A stretch of DNA of 35,820 nt from Verrucomicrobiota bacterium (GTDB lineage Bacteria > Verrucomicrobiota > Verrucomicrobiia > Limisphaerales > VHCN01). A program made the translations under genes and the position numbers. Below are positions 1 through 7,091 of this stretch, in pieces. The stretch lies in contig VHCN01000032.1 in NCBI GenBank assembly GCA_016871675.1, positions 1 through 35,820 on the forward strand. Direction: 5' to 3'. How positions within the stretch are numbered: the stretch's first letter is position 1; each line of letters opens with the position of its first letter. A model generated the notes under the pieces. It was not told where the DNA came from, made no database searches, and worked only from the letters and a program-made list of their open reading frames with translations.

Positions 1-528
1 ATGAGCCACGCCAACGAAGTCGCCGTCTTCACCACCGACCACGGCCAGATGATCGCCGAGTTCTGGACCGACGTCGCGCCGAACACGGTCGCCAACTTCA
101 AGAAGCTCGCTCAGTCCGGCTACTACGACGGCACGGCGTTTCACCGCATCATGAAGGGCTTCATGATCCAGGGCGGCGACCCGCTGACGAAGAACCCCGC
201 GATGGAACCCCGCTGGGGCACCGGCGGCCCCGGCTACCAGATCAAGGCCGAGTTCAACGACCGGCCGCACGTCCGCGGCGTGCTCTCGATGGCGCGGTCT
301 TCGGATCCCGACTCGGCGGGCAGCCAGTTCTTCGTGTGCCTCGATGAGGCGAGCTTCCTTGACGGCAAATACACGGCCTTCGGCGCGCTCGTCGCCGGCG
401 AGGATGTGCTGCTTGCGATCGGAGACCTGCCGACGGTTCGCGGCGGCGGCGGCGAGAAGAGCAAACCCGTCCAACGCGTCGGGATGCAGTCCGTGCGGAT
501 CATGGGCCGCGCCGAAGCCGGCGTCTGA
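1..528 (+). CDS. Cyclophilin-type peptidyl-prolyl cis-trans isomerase
   Basis: Small single-domain cyclophilin (175 aa as read) that catalyses cis-trans isomerisation of prolyl peptide bonds and assists protein folding. The core motif FHRIMKGFMIQGGDP is at residues 48-62, with the catalytic Arg at 49, and the GSQFFV segment follows near residue 107. No signal peptide is visible, so a cytoplasmic location is likely. The reading frame opens with ATG at the first base of the window, so I cannot exclude an upstream start or a longer N-terminus. The NUDIX gene follows 79 bp downstream on the same strand, after a heptamer repeat. The family call is secure; the specific cellular client is unknown. 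Confidence 0.93.
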   Translation: MSHANEVAVFTTDHGQMIAEFWTDVAPNTVANFKKLAQSGYYDGTAFHRIMKGFMIQGGDPLTKNPAMEPRWGTGGPGYQIKAEFNDRPHVRGVLSMARSSDPDSAGSQFFVCLDEASFLDGKYTAFGALVAGEDVLLAIGDLPTVRGGGGEKSKPVQRVGMQSVRIMGRAEAGV

Positions 529-574
529 CCCTCCGTCCGCGGCTTGGCTGGGTGCCGTCGACTCCATCGGCCAT

Positions 575-609
575 CGGCAAACGGCAATCGGCAATCGGCA
601 ATCCCCAAT
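575..609. repeat. Heptamer tandem array (unit CGGCAAT)
   Basis: Five consecutive 7-bp units: CGGCAAA at 575-581, CGGCAAT three times at 582-602, and CCCCAAT at 603-609. The last unit supplies the first two bases of the ATG at 608 of the NUDIX gene, so the array replaces the usual ribosome-binding region. The same 7-bp periodicity with other unit sequences occurs at 10087-10114, 10943-10963 and 11198-11211. Confidence 0.85.
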
Positions 610-1156
610 GCCCCTCCCCTGGCCACTCCTCCGTTCCGAGCCGCTCGGCGACCACCGCATTTTCAAGGTCCGGCGCGACTTCAAGCGCTCGCCGCGGACT
701 GGAGCCGAACATGACTTCTTCGTGCTCGAATGCCCCGACTGGGTGAACGTGATCGCCCTCACGCCCGAAGGCGGGCTCGTGTGCGTCGAGCAATTCCGCC
801 ACGGCACCAACACCGTCGAACTCGAAATCCCCGGCGGCGTCATGGACCCGCACGAGACTGACCCCGTCGCGACGGGCGTGCGCGAGTTGCGCGAGGAAAC
901 CGGCTACGAAGGCTCCCGTGCCCGCGTCATCGGCGCCGTGTGGGCCAATCCCGCGATTCAAGGCAACACCGTCCACACCGTGCTCGTGGAGGATTGCCGG
1001 CCAACGGGCACGGTCGAACCCGACTGCGGCGAGGACCTCGCCACGCGCCTGATTCCCGCAGCGGAGATCGCGTCGCTCGTCTCCTCCGGAAAGGTCCGGC
1101 ACTCGCTCGTCGTCGCCGCGCTGCTCCACTTCGAACTGTGGCATCGGGCCGGATAG
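608..1156 (+). CDS. NUDIX hydrolase, ADP-ribose pyrophosphatase-like
   Basis: 182-aa NUDIX-fold hydrolase, expected to cleave a nucleoside diphosphate linked to another group, such as ADP-ribose, using Mg2+. The NUDIX box lies at residues 77-100 and ends in the RELREETGY core that carries the metal-binding glutamates. The spacing between the first conserved Glu and REL is eight residues rather than the canonical seven. The preceding EIPGG segment is typical of the ADP-ribose/GDP-mannose pyrophosphatase branch. The frame is open further upstream, but homology begins just after the ATG at 608, so that start is chosen. It abuts a heptamer array and has no visible Shine-Dalgarno. The gene converges with the esterase gene. 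Substrate specificity is not determinable. Confidence 0.88.
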   Translation: MPLPWPLLRSEPLGDHRIFKVRRDFKRSPRTGAEHDFFVLECPDWVNVIALTPEGGLVCVEQFRHGTNTVELEIPGGVMDPHETDPVATGVRELREETGYEGSRARVIGAVWANPAIQGNTVHTVLVEDCRPTGTVEPDCGEDLATRLIPAAEIASLVSSGKVRHSLVVAALLHFELWHRAG

Positions 1157-1196
1157 CGGGCCGGGCTGGTGGTCCTCCCGTTCCGCCGTTCCACCC

Positions 1197-2396
1197 CTAC
1201 GCCTTCAAGACGAACCGCGCGGACTGCGCGTCGTAAAGGTTCAGGTCCGCCAGTTCGTGCTGCCAGCCGCAGAACAACTCCGCCGCGCCGTCCATCAGGT
1301 TCACCTGCTGGTAGGTCATCACGCCAAGCTGCCGCCCGGCATTCCAAGGGCTTTGCTGGCGCGTCGCGGCGATGAGCGTCTTGCCGATGTAGCTCCGCCC
1401 GCCCGCCCACAACAAACCGCGCGCGTGCCGTGCGACCAGCTTGCGCGACGCCGCCTTGAGCCAGCGATGGTTGTCCGTGCGGCCGAGCATCAGGTGGCTC
1501 GCGCCTTGCAAATCGGCTCGCGTCACCTCCGCGTCCGTCTTCACCAGGAGCCGCCCGCTCTTCATCGGGTAATCGCCGAATCGAAATTCCGCGATGCGCT
1601 GCGCTTCCGCGCGAAGCAGTCCGGCCTCGCGCGGCACCGGCGATGCCGACGGATGGCTGATGATGAGGCGGTCGTGAAACAGATTCTTGAACCCCGGCTC
1701 CGCGCGCGGCGCACGAACGCGCGGCGCGGGGACGGGCCGGCGGTGCTCGAGGAACCAATCCACCAGCGAGTCGCGACTGCGCTCCGGGTTGTAGAGCCAT
1801 TCCCACGAGTGATGCCCCCAGCCCGCGAGCTCGTCGTAACGGACCGTGAATTTGAGCCGGCGCAGCTCATCCACGAGGCGGCGCGACCGCTCCACCGGCA
1901 CAAGCTCGTCGAGGTCGCCGTGAACACACCACACGGGCACGCGGCGCAGGGACTTGAGCGCGGCGCGATGCCCGCCGCCGCAAATCGGCGCCACCGCGGC
2001 CCATTGCGCCGGATACTTGCACGCGAGCCGCCACGTCGCGAAGCCGCCCATCGAGAGGCCGGTGAGATACTGCCGACGCGCGTCCACGCGATAGCGGTCG
2101 CGGACCCAGTTCACCACGTCCCAAAAATCCGTCTCGCCCATGTAGCGGAAGCCGATGTCGCCGCGACCGAACGGGCTCACGACAATCACATCCTCGCGAA
2201 ACCCGCGCTCGTGCATGCGGAAACACTGCCCGGGAATCATCCGCTCGTCGCCGTCCATCCCGTGCAGCATCACCACGAGCGGATACGCGCGACGGCGCGA
2301 GTAAGTCCGCGGCACCCACGCGGCGAACGGCTGCGTCGAGTCGTCCACCGCGGAGCGATAAGTCCCGGTGAAGTAACCGGTGCGGGGAGGCGTCAC
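1197..2396 (-). CDS. Alpha/beta-hydrolase esterase with planctomycete-type C-terminal domain
   Basis: 399-aa probable serine esterase or peptidase. Residues 1 to about 225 form an alpha/beta-hydrolase domain: oxyanion-hole strand VVMLHGMDG at 42-49, nucleophile elbow GLSMGG with Ser115, probable acid Asp163 in HGDLDELVP, and His195 or His196 in GWGHHSW. Residues about 225-399 form a second domain including VKTDAEVTRADL and GGRSYIGK. I recall similar domains following esterases of Planctomycetota and Verrucomicrobiota; its function is unknown to me. The start is GTG at 2396, because no ATG occurs in the frame immediately upstream. No clear signal peptide is seen. It is last in a minus-strand series behind lpxI, 91 bp away. 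Substrate unknown. Confidence 0.8.
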   Translation of the reverse strand: MTPPRTGYFTGTYRSAVDDSTQPFAAWVPRTYSRRRAYPLVVMLHGMDGDERMIPGQCFRMHERGFREDVIVVSPFGRGDIGFRYMGETDFWDVVNWVRDRYRVDARRQYLTGLSMGGFATWRLACKYPAQWAAVAPICGGGHRAALKSLRRVPVWCVHGDLDELVPVERSRRLVDELRRLKFTVRYDELAGWGHHSWEWLYNPERSRDSLVDWFLEHRRPVPAPRVRAPRAEPGFKNLFHDRLIISHPSASPVPREAGLLRAEAQRIAEFRFGDYPMKSGRLLVKTDAEVTRADLQGASHLMLGRTDNHRWLKAASRKLVARHARGLLWAGGRSYIGKTLIAATRQQSPWNAGRQLGVMTYQQVNLMDGAAELFCGWQHELADLNLYDAQSARFVLKA

Positions 2397-2487
2397 GCGC
2401 GAAGTCTGTGCGGAGTCCGCGGCGAAGGCAACCCGTGGTCGAACGGATGAAACAGGCGGAATTTGTCGCGCTGCGACAAGTCACTGC

Positions 2488-3309
2488 TCAATCCGTGGTC
2501 ACCACGGTCACGCCGCCGGCGTGCGCGAGTTGCTCGCAGCGCTCCTGCTCGAGCAGCAGTGTGCGGCCCGGTTCGACGGCCAGCACGGTCACGCCGGACT
2601 TCGCGCACGTTTCGATCGTCAGCGCGCCGATGCAGGGAATGTCAAAGCGCATGTCGTGATCCGGCTTGGCAAGCTTCACCGCCACGGCGCCGCCCGCTTT
2701 GCCCGCGAGCTCGCCGCCGCGGGCGAGGCAACGGTCTGTCCCCTCGAAACCCTCGACCGCGAGCACCGTGCCGTCCTTGACGACGACCGTCTGCCCGATG
2801 TCCAGCCGCGACATCTCACGCGCGAGCCTCAGCCCGAACGCGATGTCCTCGCGCTGGACGTCCGTCGGTTTCGGGCCGATGCGAAATCCCGCGCCGGGCA
2901 TCAGCGGCTTGAGCCACGGGATCGCGGGCACGACGTCCACGCCGTCCTTGCGCATCTCCTCGATGATCGCGCCGAAGATGGTGTGGGCATTTTTCTCGCG
3001 AAGCTTCAGGAGCATGGCCATCGCGCGCAGGTCCGGGCGCAGGTCAAAGAGGTTTCGCGGCGCGATCTGCCCGGCCATCACGCAGTGCGTCACGCCGCGC
3101 CGGGTGAACGTCTCGATCATCCGCGAGAGCTGGCCGACGCGCAGCCATTCGATGTCATCCACGAGCGCGGCGAGCGCCGGGTCGGTCTCGCCCTCGAACG
3201 CCGCGGCGACGATGCGCCGGACGCCCATCGCCCGCGCCTGCCTCGCGAACACGAGCGGCAACTCGCGGCTCCCCGCGATGATGCCGATGGACTGGAACGC
3301 TTCGCTCAC
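2488..3309 (-). CDS. lpxI: UDP-2,3-diacylglucosamine pyrophosphatase LpxI family
   Basis: 273-aa protein of the LpxI (DUF1009) family, which hydrolyses UDP-2,3-diacylglucosamine to lipid X and UMP in lipid A biosynthesis at the cytoplasmic face of the inner membrane. It begins with the family N-terminus IGIIAGSRELPLVFARQA. HCVMAGQIAPRNLF lies near residue 95, and the C-terminal half includes VVKDGTVLAVEGFEGTD and DHDMRFDIPCIG, all consistent with LpxI. The frame extends to an ATG at 3432, but the extra 41 residues look like non-coding sequence, so GTG at 3309 is preferred and gives the usual family length. It lies alone between the FGE gene and the esterase. Its presence argues for a diderm with lipid A. 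Confidence 0.9.
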   Translation of the reverse strand: MSEAFQSIGIIAGSRELPLVFARQARAMGVRRIVAAAFEGETDPALAALVDDIEWLRVGQLSRMIETFTRRGVTHCVMAGQIAPRNLFDLRPDLRAMAMLLKLREKNAHTIFGAIIEEMRKDGVDVVPAIPWLKPLMPGAGFRIGPKPTDVQREDIAFGLRLAREMSRLDIGQTVVVKDGTVLAVEGFEGTDRCLARGGELAGKAGGAVAVKLAKPDHDMRFDIPCIGALTIETCAKSGVTVLAVEPGRTLLLEQERCEQLAHAGGVTVVTTD

Positions 3310-3337
3310 ACGGCGAGCGTAGCAAGGCACGGCTCGA

Positions 3338-3619
3338 ATGCACAGCGCCATTGGCCGGAAGAAGATCGGGAACCCGCACCCCGCGGTGAGCGTGTTCAAC
3401 TTCATCCGCATGAAGCCGGACAAGTCGTTCATCCAGTCGCCGCTGCAGGAAGGCCAGCGCGTGAGCGCGATGAGCGAGCCGGGCCGGCAATACGCGCCTT
3501 ACGTCAACGGCGGCGACACCGCGGCGCTCACCGTGGACCTGCCGAAGGGCGGCGGCCCCGTCGCGCTCAAGCCGAAGAAAGACAGGAACGGGATCACGCG
3601 GCGAATTCTCGCGCAGTAG
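3338..3619 (+). pseudogene. Remnant of a collagen-binding-like C-terminal domain
   Basis: A 93-codon plus-strand frame in the 362-bp space between the minus-strand FGE and lpxI genes. The part from about codon 17 (FNFIRMKPDKSFIQSP, then EPGRQYAPYVNGG and LTVDLPKG) resembles, from memory, the C-terminal beta-sandwich, often annotated as collagen-binding, of large secreted glycoside-hydrolase-like proteins in this phylum. It passes from the LDLPKG-like strand straight to GGPVALKP, apparently missing the middle strands, and no catalytic domain is present upstream. I read it as a gene remnant with an internal deletion. The family assignment is tentative, and a small expressed protein cannot be excluded. 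Confidence 0.45.
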
Positions 3620-3671
3620 CCGGCGCCCGAGTCACCCGGCGCAAAGGTCGGAAGCCGCCGGGGAACACGCC

Positions 3672-4718
3672 TCACTTCGTCCGCACACACCGGAAGCCCG
3701 TGTGCTGGAGGCCGGTGTCGGGCGAGGTCTTCATCCGCATCGCGGGCCGGAAGCCCGAGCAATACTGGTCCGTGCACAGGAACGAGCCGCCGCGGGAGAC
3801 GCGCTTCGCGATGCCGGGTTCGTTCGGGTCGTGGCTGCGGTCGGGGCCCTGCGGGTTGTCCTTCGGGCTCTGCGCGTAGTATTCGGGCAGATACCAGTCG
3901 AGGCACCACTCCCATACGTTGCCCGCCATGTCGTGCAGGCCGAAGCCGTTCGCAGGGTAGGAGCCGACGGGCGCGGCGAACTGATGCCCGTCACCCAGCG
4001 TGTTCTCCTTCGGGAAGCGCCCCTGCCAGGTGTTCGCAAGCAGCTTGCCGCCCGGATTCTGTTCCGCGCCCCAGATGTAAGCCGCGCCGGCGACTCCGCC
4101 GCGCGCGGCGTATTCCCACTCGGCCTCGGTCGGAAGCCGCTTGCCGGCCCACTTGCCATACGCCACCGCATCGAACCAGCACACGTGCACGACGGGGTGC
4201 TTCTCGCGCCCGGCGATGCTCGACTTCGGCCCCTCGGGGTGCCGCCAGTTCGCGCCCGCCACGTATTCCCACCATTGCATGTGATCGCGCAACGACCCGA
4301 CGACGTCGGGCGGACTGAACACGATCGAACCGGCCACCAGCTTGTCCGGCGGCACGCCGGGAAAATCCTCCGGGTTCGGCTTGCGCTCGGCGACGGTGAT
4401 GTAGCCGGTCGCCCGGACGAACCTGTCAAATTGCTCGTTTGTCACCTCGGTCTTGTCCATCCAGAACCCATCCACGACGACCTCGTGCACTGGTTTTTCA
4501 TCGGCCTGCCCATCGGTCGCGCCCATCGCGAACTTGCCGCCGGGAATCCACACCATCCCATTGGTCCACGACATGTCGGACGGGTCGGCGCCCGGCGCGA
4601 GGAAGCCGGCGGCCTTCGCGGCGGGCGCGGTTGCGGGCGGCGCGGGTTTCGGTTCGCAGGCGCCGAGAAGGACGGCGATTGCCGCGAGGACGCAACATTC
4701 GGATTGGTTCGTATTCAT
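3672..4718 (-). CDS. Formylglycine-generating enzyme family lipoprotein
   Basis: 348-aa FGE-sulfatase (SUMF1-like) domain protein. Residues 1-21 form a lipoprotein signal peptide with lipobox LLGAC and acylated Cys21, so the enzyme is probably anchored on the periplasmic side of a membrane. The fold is recognisable from MVWIPGGKFAMGA near residue 55, RLPTEAEWEYAARGG near 195, MAGNVWEWCLDW near 265, and the C-terminal GFRCVR. Unlike many relatives, it keeps two cysteines, C315 and C320, in SFLCTDQYCSGFRPAMR. These positions match the redox/copper-binding pair of true FGEs, which convert the sulfatase Cys to formylglycine. A sulfatase with a CSPSR motif is at 22482-23927. It lies 143 bp after the HtrA-like pair on the same strand. 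Confidence 0.87.
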   Translation of the reverse strand: MNTNQSECCVLAAIAVLLGACEPKPAPPATAPAAKAAGFLAPGADPSDMSWTNGMVWIPGGKFAMGATDGQADEKPVHEVVVDGFWMDKTEVTNEQFDRFVRATGYITVAERKPNPEDFPGVPPDKLVAGSIVFSPPDVVGSLRDHMQWWEYVAGANWRHPEGPKSSIAGREKHPVVHVCWFDAVAYGKWAGKRLPTEAEWEYAARGGVAGAAYIWGAEQNPGGKLLANTWQGRFPKENTLGDGHQFAAPVGSYPANGFGLHDMAGNVWEWCLDWYLPEYYAQSPKDNPQGPDRSHDPNEPGIAKRVSRGGSFLCTDQYCSGFRPAMRMKTSPDTGLQHTGFRCVRTK

Positions 4719-4861
4719 CTGGAGTTCGGGCTCGCGCGTGGCCGAGGATGCCGCCGCCGCAGGCGGGGCTCAACCGCATTTCTGCGCAGCGCCTCACCGC
4801 GCAGACCGGGCGGGGTCGGGTTCAACGGTGTGGATGCTGACGCTTCGCGGGTTGCACCGTT

Positions 4862-7057
4862 TCAGTTCGCCGCCAGCGCCTTGATTTTCACGAGGCGGCC
4901 GGTGGCCATGCGCTTCACCGAGAAGTTCAGGTCGCCCGGCTGTTTCACGAGCTTCTCGAAGTCGGCGACGTTGGACACCGGCTGGTCGTTGACGTGCGTG
5001 ATGACCTCGTAGGGCTTGATGCCGGCGACGGACACGCGGCTGCCGGCCTCGATCTTCGAGATCACCACGCCGGGCTCGTCGGACCGGCGCTGCATGTAGC
5101 GCAGCACCTCGTAGGTCAGGTTGCGCACGGTCAGGCCGAGCGGCTCGGACTTGAACCGCGGCGCGCTCTCGTAGTGCGCGGGGCTCGGCGTCACGTCGAA
5201 GTCCTTCCGCAGCGCCTTGCCGTTCGCGAAGAACTCGACCGCCACCTTCGAGCCGAGGCCGAGGTCGGTGAGGATGCGGTTGAGCGGGTTCTCCGCGTTC
5301 GGCCACGGCGCGGGCAGGCGGTCGAAGATGCGCTCGTTCAACTGGTCGAGCTGGTCCCACGGGAAGTTCGCGCCGAAACCGCCGCGGTCCTCCTGCAACT
5401 GGAGCTCGATCGCGTTCGGCTGGTCGGGCGAGCGCAGCCGCAGCAGCACCCAGCCGGGCTCGATGCCCGCCTGGTCCGCGGGCGAGCCCGCATACACGTG
5501 CGTCACGAGCGCGCCGTTGCGGCCGTCGCCCGTCTGGTCGGACACACCGTTGACGCGCGCGAGTTCCTTGTTGAGCGCCTGCAACTCGACGCCGAGCCAC
5601 GCGATGCGGTTCTCGTCCGCCTCGCTGAGCGGCGTGTTGTTCGGGTCGCTGTGCTTGTCGAGGTCCGCGAGGACCGCTGCGAGGTGGCTTGCCGCGACGG
5701 TGCGCGCGTTGCTGGCGCCGCCGCCGGTGAAGCGGCCCGTTTGCAACCGCTCGCGGCGCGCAACGGGCAGCGAGAGCAGCGCGCCCGATTCGTCGAACAC
5801 GAACGGCGTCGTCGTCGCGCCCTCGATGCCGGGATTCACCTGGCCGCGCCAGCCCGCTTGAAAGGTCGTGATGCGCGTGTGCGACGCGTAGGCCACGCGC
5901 TTGTCGCCCTGCAACGTGAGTTCCTCGGCGAACACGAGCTGGTTCTTCGCGCCGAGGATGCTCGCCGTCGAGAGCTTCAGCGACGCGGGCAGGGGCTTCG
6001 CCACGCTGATGACCAGCGCGCCGTAGTCCTTGAGCGACGCGACGAACCTGCCCTCCTGCGACGTCTCGCCGCGGTGCACGGTGATTTTTTGCAATCGCGC
6101 CGTGGTGCGCGCGCGGAGGTTCGACAGCACGAGCAACCGGTCCGGCGCGATGGCCACGCCGATCACGTTCCGCTCGGTCGCGCTCTCAATGTCCTCATCG
6201 TCGCTTCCCCCGCCGCCGAACCGGCCGCCGCCGCGGAAGCCGCCGCCGAACCCGATGCCGGTGCCCGTCTGCGTCTTCGGGCTTCGAAAACTCAGGTGAA
6301 CGCGCAGCAACGTGCCTTGCGAATCTTTCTCGACCTTTGCAAGCCGCGCGGCCATGTCGGCGGACGTGAGGAACGGCCACTTCTGCGGCGGGCCTTTCCA
6401 CGAGCCGTCGGGCGGCAGTTCGGACTGCGTGGCGAAGCCGACGGCGGCGCCGGACTTGTCGGTGACAACTGCGAAGCCGGGCGCGGCGATGAACGCCTTC
6501 CCGCGCTCGGGCAGCGTGAGCGAACCGCCGAGCCCTGAAACGCGTGTCTGCCAGTCGCCGTTCATGAACTTGTGGCTCGCGGCGAAATACGGGCCTTTCT
6601 TTGCGGCGTCGAACGCGAGCGGCTTCGCATCCGCGAGCGGTTCGGCGAGTTCAAGCAGCACCGCGTCATGCTCGCGCGCGAAGGCCTTGACCGTCGCGGC
6701 GACGGAGGCGCCGCCGTGCCGGACGCGGATCGCCTTGATGAAGCGCGGGTGCGTCTCGAGGTCCTGCGCGAGGACTTCGCGCGGCGCGAGCATGACGCCC
6801 GAAGCCTCGACGGCGCGCTCCTGCCGGATGTAATCCTCGAGCGGGTTGCCGTGGAACTCGCCGCAGTTCGGGCAGCGCTCGCCCCACGACTGCGAGCGCG
6901 GCTGGTCGCCCTTGTCGGACTGGAGCTCGTATTCGACCTTCACGAGCGACGGGGCGAGCTTCTTCGCGACGGCGGCCAAGTCGGCGGTGGAATCCTGCGC
7001 GGACGTGGATGCTGCCAGCAGAGCGAGGAGGGTAGTGATGGCGATGCGGGTGTTCAT
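4862..7057 (-). CDS. HtrA-like pseudoprotease with two PDZ domains
   Basis: 731-aa exported protein with signal peptide 1-20 (LLALLAASTSA). Residues about 23-215 and 296-465 each look like a trypsin-like HtrA barrel, but the catalytic residues are missing. The His motif is replaced by EVLAQDLET in the first and LLVLSNLRA in the second. An Asp remains in EHDAVLLEL. The GNSGGP nucleophile motif is absent, with GIEGATTTPF in the equivalent place of the second copy. A CPNC motif is at 62-65 and a glycine-rich linker at 264-285. PDZ-like domains lie at about 485-560 and 638-727. The longer frame to 7252 overlaps the active protease gene, so ATG at 7057 is chosen, 34 bp behind that gene. I infer a non-catalytic partner, scaffold or regulator. 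Confidence 0.78.
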   Translation of the reverse strand: MNTRIAITTLLALLAASTSAQDSTADLAAVAKKLAPSLVKVEYELQSDKGDQPRSQSWGERCPNCGEFHGNPLEDYIRQERAVEASGVMLAPREVLAQDLETHPRFIKAIRVRHGGASVAATVKAFAREHDAVLLELAEPLADAKPLAFDAAKKGPYFAASHKFMNGDWQTRVSGLGGSLTLPERGKAFIAAPGFAVVTDKSGAAVGFATQSELPPDGSWKGPPQKWPFLTSADMAARLAKVEKDSQGTLLRVHLSFRSPKTQTGTGIGFGGGFRGGGRFGGGGSDDEDIESATERNVIGVAIAPDRLLVLSNLRARTTARLQKITVHRGETSQEGRFVASLKDYGALVISVAKPLPASLKLSTASILGAKNQLVFAEELTLQGDKRVAYASHTRITTFQAGWRGQVNPGIEGATTTPFVFDESGALLSLPVARRERLQTGRFTGGGASNARTVAASHLAAVLADLDKHSDPNNTPLSEADENRIAWLGVELQALNKELARVNGVSDQTGDGRNGALVTHVYAGSPADQAGIEPGWVLLRLRSPDQPNAIELQLQEDRGGFGANFPWDQLDQLNERIFDRLPAPWPNAENPLNRILTDLGLGSKVAVEFFANGKALRKDFDVTPSPAHYESAPRFKSEPLGLTVRNLTYEVLRYMQRRSDEPGVVISKIEAGSRVSVAGIKPYEVITHVNDQPVSNVADFEKLVKQPGDLNFSVKRMATGRLVKIKALAAN

Positions 7058-7091
7058 GGTCGAGTTGGGGTTTCGGAAGAACCGGCCGATG

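Noticed and set aside
1257-2450. Long plus-strand open frame opposite the esterase gene
   Set aside because: Arg/His/Ala-rich composition typical of the antisense of a high-GC gene; the minus-strand frame has clear hydrolase motifs.
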